Source: Mesorhizobium sp. M9A.F.Ca.ET.002.03.1.2 (GTDB lineage Bacteria > Pseudomonadota > Alphaproteobacteria > Rhizobiales > Rhizobiaceae). Taken from it: a stretch of DNA of 64,000 bases. The stretch is from the NCBI RefSeq assembly GCF_003952365.1, contig NZ_CP034443.1, positions 3,155,001 to 3,219,000 on the forward strand, in the 5' to 3' direction. The notes under the pieces were generated by a model, which made no database searches, was not told where the DNA came from, and saw nothing but the letters and a program-made list of their open reading frames with translations. Positions 1 through 10,164 of the stretch are shown one piece after another (within the stretch, counting starts at the first letter, position 1; the number at the start of each line of letters is the position of its first letter). The position numbers and the translations under genes were made by a program.

Positions 1-426
1 ATGGAATTCGGCGTCCCAGTGCTCGAAGTTCGGCATGTCCTCGGCCTCGCATGCGGTCTGATGGGCTTCACGGACCGCATTCAGTTCCGCCATGCTGGCA
101 TTGGTCGCGGCGAAGGCCGCCGCGGCCGGTTCCAGCAGCTGCCTGACCTCCATCATGTCGGCAGGGCTGGTGCCCTCCATCCGCGCGACTGTCGCGGCGA
201 TGGAGTCCGGATTGGTTGTGGTCAAAAAGGTGCCGCGTCCGACATGCCGCACTACCGTGCCGTCGTCCTCCAGGAAACCCACGGCACGACGCACCGTATT
301 GCGGGCCACGCCGAACTCGACCGCCAGGTCGCGCTCGGGCGGCATCCGGCCGTCCTCAAGCCATTCCCCGGAGGAAATCCGCTTCTTGAGCATGACGGCG
401 ATGTCGTTGGCGACGAGCTTGGGCAT
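1..426 (-). CDS. GntR-family (FadR/FCD type) transcriptional regulator, 3' end cut by window edge
   Basis: Reading the minus strand from the ATG at 424-426 gives an open frame that runs off the left edge (142 codons visible). It starts MPKLVANDIAVMLKKRISSG and contains the GntR winged-helix signature (PPERDLAVEFGVARNTVRRA, about residues 29-48, then a GRGTF wing at about residue 65). The later residues (MMEVRQLLEPAAAAFAA) look like the start of an FCD effector-binding domain. The gene is divergent from the catabolic cluster that starts at 633, so it is the likely local regulator. The effector cannot be inferred. The frame is also open for a few codons upstream of the chosen ATG, but homology-like sequence starts at MPKL. 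Confidence 0.85.
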   Translation of the reverse strand, partial: MPKLVANDIAVMLKKRISSGEWLEDGRMPPERDLAVEFGVARNTVRRAVGFLEDDGTVVRHVGRGTFLTTTNPDSIAATVARMEGTSPADMMEVRQLLEPAAAAFAATNASMAELNAVREAHQTACEAEDMPNFEHWDAEFH

Positions 427-448
427 TCGGTAATGCTCTTTATCTGAT

Positions 449-492
449 CCAATGTTGGACCAATAATATCAGTCTCTGCGCAGTTGGTCTAG
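449..492. promoter_or_regulatory. Candidate GntR operator region
   Basis: The divergent intergenic region holds a perfect palindrome TTGGACCAA at 455-463, preceded by CCAA at 449-452 and followed by a related TTGGTCTAG at 484-492. FadR-type GntR proteins bind short inverted repeats next to their own genes. This one lies 29 bp upstream of the regulator start and about 170 bp upstream of the hydrolase gene. Binding is inferred, not shown. Confidence 0.4.
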
Positions 493-632
493 CGTCTGAA
501 CAGATCCAGGCAGTTAAACTGTAGACTTTCATCGGATTATCTCACAAAATCCTCTTGCAGCCTAAACCAATCGGCGGTAGCGTGTAACAAAAGAGCTGAC
601 ATTGGCTCATAAAAGGTTCAGGGAGAGACGGG

Positions 633-1511
633 ATGAGGGTCGCGACATTTTCGATCGCCGGCGAACGTCGCGTGGGAATTGTCGATCTCGACAGTCAGTC
701 CGTTGCTCCTTTCGATATTCCCGTCGAGCAGGCGCTGTCGGGAGTGTTGGCGCTGTTGCGGCGGAACGGGGCTGGGATTCCGCGGACGCTTTCGCCGCTG
801 CCGTTGGCGCAGGTCGAGCTTGAGGCGCCAATACCGCTGCCTGCCCGCAATATTTTTTGCGTTGGCAAGAACTATCACGAGCATGCGCACGAATTCGCCC
901 GCAGCGGCTTCGATTCAAGCGCCGGCGCCGGCGTCGTGCCAAAGCACCCGATCATTTTTTCGAAGGTTCCCGAATCGGTCATCGCCAATCACGCCAGCGT
1001 GCTGATCGACCCGTCCGTGTCGACGGCAATCGACTATGAGGCGGAGTTGGCCGTCATCATCGGCAAGGGTGGGCGGGGCATTTCGAAAGAGAACGCTTAC
1101 GATCACGTCTGGGGCTATACGATCGTCAACGACGTCACCGCCCGCGACCTGCAGGGAAAATACAGCCAGTGGCTGATCGGCAAGTCCCAGGACACGTTTT
1201 GTCCGATGGGGCCATGGGCCGTGACCAAGGACGAATTCGATCTGGAGAATGCCGGCATCCGTTGCTTCGTCAACGAGGACTTGCGCCAGGATTCCAAAAT
1301 ATCGCTGCTGATTTTCGATATTCCAACGATCATCTCGACGCTGTCGCAAGGCATCACGCTGAAGCCGGGCGACATCATCGCTACCGGCACGCCGGTTGGC
1401 GTCGGCATCGGCTTCGATCCGCCGAAATATCTCAAGGCCGGCGACCTTGTCCGGGTCGAGATCGACGGTATCGGCACGCTGGAGAACCGGATCGTGGAGC
1501 GGGTCCAATGA
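633..1511 (+). CDS. Fumarylacetoacetate hydrolase (FAH) family protein
   Basis: 292 aa, the usual length for the FAH superfamily (2-keto-4-pentenoate hydratase / HHDD isomerase / acylpyruvase group). The C-terminal FAH domain runs from about residue 72 to the end. The metal ligands are visible as E136 and E138 (in DYEAELAVIIGKGG) and D167 (NDVTARD). Members hydrolyse or decarboxylate beta-diketo acids or 2-oxo acids in aromatic and sugar-acid pathways; the substrate here is unknown. It is the first gene of the plus-strand cluster and its stop overlaps the next start (ATGA). A purine-rich GGGAGAG lies just upstream of the ATG. Confidence 0.88.
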   Translation: MRVATFSIAGERRVGIVDLDSQSVAPFDIPVEQALSGVLALLRRNGAGIPRTLSPLPLAQVELEAPIPLPARNIFCVGKNYHEHAHEFARSGFDSSAGAGVVPKHPIIFSKVPESVIANHASVLIDPSVSTAIDYEAELAVIIGKGGRGISKENAYDHVWGYTIVNDVTARDLQGKYSQWLIGKSQDTFCPMGPWAVTKDEFDLENAGIRCFVNEDLRQDSKISLLIFDIPTIISTLSQGITLKPGDIIATGTPVGVGIGFDPPKYLKAGDLVRVEIDGIGTLENRIVERVQ

Positions 1512-2287
1512 CGACTGTCACCGTCGGCCAGATCGTTGCCGAAGTCACCGGTGAAGGTCACCCGATCGTCATGATCCACGGCCTCGGCGGAACATCGAAC
1601 ATGTTTCAGCCGCAGATGGAGGCGCTGTCGGCCTACCGTGTCATCCGGCTCGACCTGCCCGGTTCCGGCCGCTCGGCAAGGCCGCTCGAACCGCTGACGA
1701 TCGAGATCATGAGCAGCGCCGTCATACGGGCGATGGAGGGCGTCGGCGCAACACGGGCCCATTTTGTCGGCCATTCCATGGGCACGATCGTTTGCCAGCA
1801 GATTGCGGCAACGCAGCCGTCTCTGGTGCGTTCGCTGGCGCTGTTCGGCGCACTGGCCGAGCCGGCGGAAGCGACGCGGCAAGGCCTTGCCAACCGGGCA
1901 CGGCTTGCGCGCTCCGGCGGTATCGCCGACATCGCCGACCAGATTGTCGCCAATGCGCTGTCGGCGCATACTAGGGAAACGTCGCCCGCAGCCGTCGCCT
2001 TCGTGCGCGAATCCATCACCAGACAGGATCCGGAATCCTACGCCCGCACCTGCGAAGCCCTGGCCAAGGCGACCGCCGTCGATAGCGGACGGATCTCAGT
2101 GCCGACCTTGCTGGTCACCGGTGACGCCGACACGGTCAACCCGATGAGCGTCGGCCAGGCGCTTGCCGACAGGATCAAGGGGGCCATATTCTCGTCTCTC
2201 GATCGGTGCGGGCATTGGGCGACGGTGGAGTGCCCCCGCGAAAGCAGCCAGAAGCTCGCCGATTTTTTGAGACGCGTTGATAGGTGA
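1508..2287 (+). CDS. Alpha/beta-fold hydrolase
   Basis: 259 aa from the ATG that overlaps the preceding stop codon. An HGLGG oxyanion motif lies at residues 24-28, the nucleophile elbow GHSMG puts the serine at S90, and the rest of the triad is probably D208 (GDADTV) and H236 (CGHWATVE). It resembles C-C bond hydrolases and 3-oxoadipate enol-lactonases that act after ring cleavage. Translational coupling to the FAH-family gene suggests consecutive steps of one degradation pathway. The reading frame stays open far upstream, but only sequence after residue M1 at 1508 has alpha/beta hydrolase character. Confidence 0.85.
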   Translation: MTTVTVGQIVAEVTGEGHPIVMIHGLGGTSNMFQPQMEALSAYRVIRLDLPGSGRSARPLEPLTIEIMSSAVIRAMEGVGATRAHFVGHSMGTIVCQQIAATQPSLVRSLALFGALAEPAEATRQGLANRARLARSGGIADIADQIVANALSAHTRETSPAAVAFVRESITRQDPESYARTCEALAKATAVDSGRISVPTLLVTGDADTVNPMSVGQALADRIKGAIFSSLDRCGHWATVECPRESSQKLADFLRRVDR

Positions 2288-2340
2288 GGATCGGAATTCG
2301 GGCGTAAAAACAGTACGCTCGACAGTTTGGGAGGTTTCTG

Positions 2341-3681
2341 ATGGCAGACGACGGCTGGAACGGAAACGGTTCGGGCAACACGCTCTTTACCAATGTGCGT
2401 GTGCTCGATTCGACCGGGGAATATCCCTACACCGGCGAGGTGCTGGTTCAGGGCAACCGCATCAAGCAGATCACCAAGGGCTCGTCGCGCTTTGGCTCTT
2501 CGTCTGCGTCGTTGTCCTATGCTGGCGCGCCCGCAGGTGTCACGACCATCGATGGCATGGGCGCGACGCTGATGCCGGGCATGATCGACGCGCATCTGCA
2601 TTTGTCCTGGAACAACGCACCCGGCATCGACCCGATCCAGATGATGGAGCTTGAAGAGCACATGCTGGTCACCATGGAGATGGCCAAGCTGGTGCTCGAT
2701 GCCGGCTTCACAGCGGGCAGGGGAGCCGCGGCCGCCAAGCCGCGCCTCGACGTCGTTGCCAAGAAATTCATCAATCAGGGCCGTTTCCCGGGGCCGCGTT
2801 ACCTCGCGGCCGGTCCGGAGATCACCACGGTCGGTGGCCTGGGCGATTCCGCGCCCTCGCACATTCCGCATGAGGGTCTCAACCTCGGTATCGTCGTCTC
2901 GGGGCCCGAAGAGATCCGCCGCACGGTGCGCCAGCTGATCAAGTACGGCGTCGATTCGATCAAGCTCAACCTGTCCGGTGAAAGCATCACCGGCATGGGT
3001 GCCGAAGAGACGCCGATGTCGGAGGAAGAGGTTGCGATGGCCGCCTCCGAGGCGCGCTGCCGCAACAAGGTGCTGTCGGCGCATGCCCGCTCGTCCGGCT
3101 CGGTCAAGCAGTGCATCCGCCATGGTATCCAGAACATCTACCACGCCTCGTTTGCCGACGAAGAATCGCTAGACATGCTCGAGGCGGCAAAGGACAAGCA
3201 TTTCGTGGCACCCGGCATCGCCTGGCTCATCAACACCGCGCGCCATGCCGAGCAATGGGGCATCAAGCCCGGTTCCGCGCTCTCGCTTGAATATGAGCGC
3301 GAGCTCGAAATGTGCATCGACACGATGAAGAAGATGCACCGGCGCGGCATCCGCGTCTGCATCGGCGGCGACTACGGTTTTGCCTGGACGCCGCAAGGCA
3401 CCAACGCCAAGGATATCCAGACTTTCGTCGAGATGCTCGGCTTCTCGCCGATGGAGGCGATCCAGGCCGGAACCAAATATGGCGGCCAGATCATGGGCAT
3501 GGGCGACCAGCTCGGGCTGATCAAGGAGGGCTACCTCGCCGACATCCTGCTGATCGACGGTGACCCGATTTCGGATGTGCGCATCCTGCAGGACAAGAAC
3601 CGCATCCTCGCCATCATGAAGGACGGCAAGTTCCACAAGGCCCCACGCATGAATGAGCAACGCCGCCGGCTGACCGCATGA
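2341..3681 (+). CDS. Metal-dependent amidohydrolase family protein
   Basis: 446 aa amidohydrolase-superfamily protein with an N-terminal beta-sandwich, the HxH metal motif at H85/H87 (MIDAHLHLSW), a probable bridging lysine in VDSIKLNLSGE, later histidines in LSAHARS and IYHASF, and an aspartate in CIGGDYG. These match the prolidase/imidazolonepropionase-like branch (COG1228). The substrate is unknown; hydrolysis of a cyclic amide, peptide or ester is plausible. A GGGAGG ribosome-binding site lies upstream. Its stop overlaps the start of the permease gene, so it is coupled to uptake. Confidence 0.86.
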   Translation: MADDGWNGNGSGNTLFTNVRVLDSTGEYPYTGEVLVQGNRIKQITKGSSRFGSSSASLSYAGAPAGVTTIDGMGATLMPGMIDAHLHLSWNNAPGIDPIQMMELEEHMLVTMEMAKLVLDAGFTAGRGAAAAKPRLDVVAKKFINQGRFPGPRYLAAGPEITTVGGLGDSAPSHIPHEGLNLGIVVSGPEEIRRTVRQLIKYGVDSIKLNLSGESITGMGAEETPMSEEEVAMAASEARCRNKVLSAHARSSGSVKQCIRHGIQNIYHASFADEESLDMLEAAKDKHFVAPGIAWLINTARHAEQWGIKPGSALSLEYERELEMCIDTMKKMHRRGIRVCIGGDYGFAWTPQGTNAKDIQTFVEMLGFSPMEAIQAGTKYGGQIMGMGDQLGLIKEGYLADILLIDGDPISDVRILQDKNRILAIMKDGKFHKAPRMNEQRRRLTA

Positions 3682-4727
3682 GCATCCTCGACCGGCCATC
3701 TTCGTCCGACCTCTCGGGCGGCAGCATGACGCGCCGGCAGGCATGGGGCGTTTTCTGGCTGCTTGTCGCCGCGCTCGTCGCGTGGCTGGTCTTCGCCGTC
3801 TGGCCGGACTGGCTGAACGCGGTCCTGATCTCGAAGAAGGCGTTCGTCAGTGCGATCCTCAACGGGATCACCCTGGCCGGCCTCTATTTCCTGGTTGCCA
3901 GCGGCTTTACGCTGATCTTCGGGCTGATGCGCAACGTCAATCTTGCGCATGGCTCGCTCTATTTGCTCGGCGCCTATATCGGCTACGAAGTGGCGAACCG
4001 CACCGGTTATTGGCTGCTGGGCGTCGCCGCCGGCTTCATCGTTCTGGCGGCGGTCGGCGTCGTCATGCAAATCTTCGTCTTCCGTCGCCTGGAAGGCGAC
4101 GATTTGCGCCAAACCCTGGTCAGCATCGGCATCTCGATCGTCGCGGCCGACCTGATGCTGGCGGTCTGGGCAGGCGGCACCTATCAGATCGCGGTGCCGG
4201 AATGGCTGGATGGCGCACTGACGCTGCCGGTGATCACGGCGGTGCGGTCGAACGGCGCATCGGTTTTCCTCACCTATCCACTCTACCGCCTTGTCGTGCT
4301 GGCGGCAGCGATCGTCATTGGCGTCGGCCTCTGGCTGATGCTGAACAAGACGCGCGTCGGCATGATGATCCGCGCCGGCGTCGATGACCGCGCCATGCTC
4401 TCGGCCTCCGGCGTCAATGTGCATGCGGTCTTTGCCATCGTTTTTGCCGTCGGCGCCGGGCTTGCCGGCTTTGCCGGCGTCGTCGGCGGTTCGGCGCTCT
4501 CGGTCGCGCCCGGCGAAGACATCCGCTATCTGCTTGCCTCGCTGGTCGTTGTCATCGTCGGCGGCATGGGTTCGATATCAGGCGCCGCCATCGGCGCGCT
4601 GCTGATCGGCCTCGCCGAGCAGATCGGCCTTGTCTATTTCCCGACCTACGGCATCGTGCTCACCTTCGTCATCATGGTGGTGGCGCTGGCGGTCCGGCCG
4701 CAAGGCATCATGGGGAAAGCGCGATGA
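3678..4727 (+). CDS. Branched-chain amino acid-type ABC transporter permease (LivH family)
   Basis: 349 aa membrane protein with about eight hydrophobic segments and the LivH-type core (LYFLVASGFTLIFGLMRNVN, then MLSASGVNV and the GGMGSISGAAIGALLIG loop). It forms the inner-membrane channel together with the next gene. The ATG overlaps the amidohydrolase stop. An in-frame ATG at 3726 would give a shorter N-terminus; the first 16 residues look poorly conserved. HAAT-family importers carry amino acids but also amides, urea and aromatic acids, so the cargo may be the substrate of the hydrolases next door. Confidence 0.88.
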   Translation: MSILDRPSSSDLSGGSMTRRQAWGVFWLLVAALVAWLVFAVWPDWLNAVLISKKAFVSAILNGITLAGLYFLVASGFTLIFGLMRNVNLAHGSLYLLGAYIGYEVANRTGYWLLGVAAGFIVLAAVGVVMQIFVFRRLEGDDLRQTLVSIGISIVAADLMLAVWAGGTYQIAVPEWLDGALTLPVITAVRSNGASVFLTYPLYRLVVLAAAIVIGVGLWLMLNKTRVGMMIRAGVDDRAMLSASGVNVHAVFAIVFAVGAGLAGFAGVVGGSALSVAPGEDIRYLLASLVVVIVGGMGSISGAAIGALLIGLAEQIGLVYFPTYGIVLTFVIMVVALAVRPQGIMGKAR

Positions 4728-5752
4728 GCCTGACCCTCGCCACGGATGCGACGGCGCCCCGACAGACATGGCTGGAAAAGCTTGGCCCGGGCCACGTCAT
4801 CCTCGCCGTGGCTCTGGTCCTCTATCCGCTGGTGGCATCGGATTTCTTCCTGACGCAGATCGGCGGCTATTCGCTGATCTTCGGCATGCTCGCCTTGTCG
4901 CTGATGATGCTGGCAGGCTATGGCGGCATGGTCAGCCTGGCGCAGATCACCGTCGCCGGCATCGCCGCCTATGCCATCGCCATCCTCGGCAACAACAATT
5001 CGAACGTGCTCGGCTTTGGCTGGCCATGGTGGCTCGCGGCACCCTTCGCCGTGCTGGCGGCCGCGGTGGCTTCGGCGCTGATCGGCTGGATCTCGGTGCG
5101 TACCGAAGGCATCTACACCATCATGATCACGCTGGCGATCGCCACCGCCACCTACTATTTCGCCCAGCAGAACTACGCGATCTTCAATGGCCATTCCGGC
5201 TACGCCGGCATCCATGCTCCCTCGTTCTGGGGCGTCAACTGGCGCGATCCGAAAGCCTTCTATTACCTCTGTCTCGGTTTTGCGGTCCTGTCCTATGCGG
5301 CCATACTCTACGGCGCCCACTCCACCTTCGGCTTGACCTTGCAGGCGATTCGCGACAACCCGCGGCGGATGCGCGCGCTTGGCTATGACGTCACCGCGCA
5401 CAAGGTCTTTGCCTGGTTTCTCGCCGGCATTATCGCCGGCCTGGCTGGCGTGCTCCTGGTCTGGTTCAACGGTCGCGTTTCGCCCGGCACCATCGGCGTG
5501 GACGTGGCGATCGACGTCTTGATCATCGCCGTGATCGGCGGTTTGCGGCATCCGATCGGGCCTTTCCTCGGCGCGCTCGTCGTTGTCCTGATGCAGACCT
5601 TCGCCATCGATATCGTCGGGGCCGAGCGTTTCAACACGCTGATCGGCCTGGTGTTCCTGGTGATCGTCTTCGTCTCGCCGGATGGAATTCTTGGGTTGTG
5701 GGGGAGGATCAAACCGCATCTTGCCCAGGAGTCCTTGCGTTCCGGCCCCTAG
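4724..5752 (+). CDS. Branched-chain amino acid-type ABC transporter permease (LivM family)
   Basis: 342 aa, multi-spanning, with LivM hallmarks: LSLMMLAGYGGMVSLAQITV near residue 60, the cytoplasmic loop AIRDNPRRMRALGYD that contacts the ATPases, and VIGGLRHPIGPFLGA towards the C-terminus. The start overlaps the LivH-type stop (ATGA), which fits co-translation of the heterodimeric channel. Confidence 0.88.
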   Translation: MSLTLATDATAPRQTWLEKLGPGHVILAVALVLYPLVASDFFLTQIGGYSLIFGMLALSLMMLAGYGGMVSLAQITVAGIAAYAIAILGNNNSNVLGFGWPWWLAAPFAVLAAAVASALIGWISVRTEGIYTIMITLAIATATYYFAQQNYAIFNGHSGYAGIHAPSFWGVNWRDPKAFYYLCLGFAVLSYAAILYGAHSTFGLTLQAIRDNPRRMRALGYDVTAHKVFAWFLAGIIAGLAGVLLVWFNGRVSPGTIGVDVAIDVLIIAVIGGLRHPIGPFLGALVVVLMQTFAIDIVGAERFNTLIGLVFLVIVFVSPDGILGLWGRIKPHLAQESLRSGP

Positions 5753-5804
5753 CCGCCGGGATGGAATGAACCACTGCAAAAACGTCAATCAAAGGGAGGA
5801 AAAC

Positions 5805-7052
5805 ATGAGGATACATCGACGCACACTGCTTGCGCTGGCACTTGCGACCGGGCTGACCGCGCCGTCGCTGGCGCTCGCTGCCGACGACACGATCAAGATC
5901 GGCCTGCTCGCGACCTTCGAGGGACCGTTCACGGTGCTCGGCGAAGACGGCGAGCGCGGCGCGATGACAGCGGTAGAGGAAGTCGGCGGCAAGGTCGCCG
6001 GCAAGACAATCGAGATCGTCAAGGGTTCGTCCGACGCGTCGCCCGACAGCGCGGTGCGCGCGGCACGCAAGCTGGTCGAGCAGGACGGCGTCAAGGTGCT
6101 GGTCGGTCCGCTTTCGGGCGATGAAGGTCTGGCCGTCAAGGACTATGCCAAGACCCAGCCGACCGTGACCTTCATCAACGGAACGTCGGCTGCGCAGGAT
6201 ACGACGCTGCGCAATCCGGCGGAAAACTTCTTCCGCTTCTCGACCGACGGCGCGCAATGGATGGCCGGCCTCGGCACCTATGCGTTCAACGACAAGGGCT
6301 ACAAGAAGGTCGCCACAGTCGCCGAGGACTACTCCTTCCCCTACACGCAGGTCTTCGGCTTCATGGCCGAATTCTGCAAGGCTGGTGGCAAGGTGCCGTC
6401 GAAATCCTGGGTGCCGATCGGCAACAAGGACTATTCCTCCGTCATCGCCGCCATTCCCGACGACGTCGACGCCATCTATGTCGCGCTCGGCGGCGCCGAT
6501 GCAGTGAATTTCCTGACGCAATACCAGCAGTCCGGCGGCACGGCACCCTTGATTGGCGGCTCCATCACCGTCGACCAGACCGTGCTGACCTCGAAGGGCA
6601 AATTGCGCGACGTTCTGATTGGCACGCCGGCCGCCGGCCCGACTGCCGATACCAACGACTCCCCGTCGTGGACGAAGTTCCTCGAGCAATACAAGAAACA
6701 GCCCGGCGCCTTCCCATCGCCCTCGCTCTTCGCCCATGGCTACTATGTCAACATGAAGGCGGCGCTGCTTGGCTTCGAACAGGTCGGCGGCGACGTCTCC
6801 GACGGCGGCGCCAAGCTGCGCGACGCACTCTCGAAACTGTCCTTCGACACGCCGACCGGCAAGGTGTCGCTCGACAAGAACCGCAATGCGATCGCCGACA
6901 TCTTCCTGACCGAAGTCACCGAGGGGGCAGACGGCAATCTCCTGAACAAGCTGGTCAAGGTCGTGTCACAGGTCAACCAGACGCTCGGCATTCCGGAAGA
7001 CGAGTTCATGAAGCTTGGCGCCGTCAATCGCGACAACCCGAGCTGCCCGTAA
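5805..7052 (+). CDS. Periplasmic branched-chain amino acid-type substrate-binding protein
   Basis: 415 aa from the ATG at 5805, chosen because it has a strong AAGGGAGGA site and starts a typical Sec signal peptide (MRIHRRTLLALALATG, cleavage probably after LALA, about residue 26). The mature part begins ADDTIKIGLLATFEGPF, a LivJ/type I periplasmic fold, and ends with a Cys-Pro. It captures the ligand for the two permeases upstream. A longer frame starts at 5682, but it overlaps the LivM gene and lacks support. Confidence 0.88.
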   Translation: MRIHRRTLLALALATGLTAPSLALAADDTIKIGLLATFEGPFTVLGEDGERGAMTAVEEVGGKVAGKTIEIVKGSSDASPDSAVRAARKLVEQDGVKVLVGPLSGDEGLAVKDYAKTQPTVTFINGTSAAQDTTLRNPAENFFRFSTDGAQWMAGLGTYAFNDKGYKKVATVAEDYSFPYTQVFGFMAEFCKAGGKVPSKSWVPIGNKDYSSVIAAIPDDVDAIYVALGGADAVNFLTQYQQSGGTAPLIGGSITVDQTVLTSKGKLRDVLIGTPAAGPTADTNDSPSWTKFLEQYKKQPGAFPSPSLFAHGYYVNMKAALLGFEQVGGDVSDGGAKLRDALSKLSFDTPTGKVSLDKNRNAIADIFLTEVTEGADGNLLNKLVKVVSQVNQTLGIPEDEFMKLGAVNRDNPSCP

Positions 7053-7078
7053 CGCCTGACTTGCGAGTGTATCCCGCA

Positions 7079-7856
7079 GTGACTGAAAGCTTCGCAGCAG
7101 ACCGTCTCCAGAGCTCCGGTGCCTACGCGCTGGAGTTCGATGGCGTTGCGCGTCATTTCGGTGCGCTGGTGGCGCTCTCGGGCATCAATATGAGGATCGC
7201 GGCCGGTGAACGGCGCGCGGTCCTCGGCTCCAACGGGGCCGGCAAGACCACGCTGTTCAATGCCGTGACCGGCGATTTTCTGCCGACATCAGGCCGTATC
7301 CGCTTTTTCGGCGAGGACATCACCGACCTGCCGCCGCATGAACGCATCCGGCGCGGCCTGAGGCGGACCTACCAGATCTCGCAATTGTTCAAGGGCCTGT
7401 CGGTCATCGATTCCATCTTCCTGGCATGCCGGGGCGTATCGCGCCGGCGATTCTCGTTGCTCCGTCCAAAAGCCACCGACGTCAACAGGGTGCAGGCGGA
7501 ATCGATCCTGAACGCCGTGCATCTGGAAACCTGGCGTGACGCGCTGGTGGCGACGCTCAGCCATGGCCAGCAGCGGCAGTTGGAGATCGCGCTTGCACTG
7601 GCCGGCGCACCCCGTTTCATCCTGTTCGACGAACCGGCGGCGGGGCTGTCGCCGGCCGAACGTCGCGACCTGGTCGCGATCCTCAACGGGCTGCCCAAGC
7701 ACATCGGCTATGTTATCATCGAGCATGATCTCGACGTTGCGCTGCGTGTCTCGGAGTATGTTTCGATGATGCACAATGGCCGCCTGTTCAAGGAAGGCAC
7801 GCCGCAGGAGATCGAGGCCGACCCGGAGGTCCAGGAAATCTATCTCGGAGGCAAGC

Positions 7857-7864
<8 letters not shown>
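7079..7864 (+). CDS. ABC transporter ATP-binding protein (LivG family)
   Basis: 261 aa if read from the GTG at 7079; TTG at 7061 and GTG at 7067 are alternatives and none has a clear ribosome-binding site. It carries Walker A (GSNGAGKTT), a Q-loop after YQISQLF, signature LSHGQQRQ in place of LSGGQ, Walker B (FILFDEP) and an EHD switch. The motifs and the C-terminal LGG tail fit the LivG subgroup. It is the first of two nucleotide-binding subunits; the second overlaps it by eight bases. Confidence 0.85.
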
Positions 7865-10085
<2,221 letters not shown>

Positions 10086-10164
10086 TGGCTTCGAGTGGGC
10101 GGGTTTATCGAATTGATGCCGGTCGCCTTTGGCTGACCGCATCCTGTTTGGGAGGGTAGAAAGA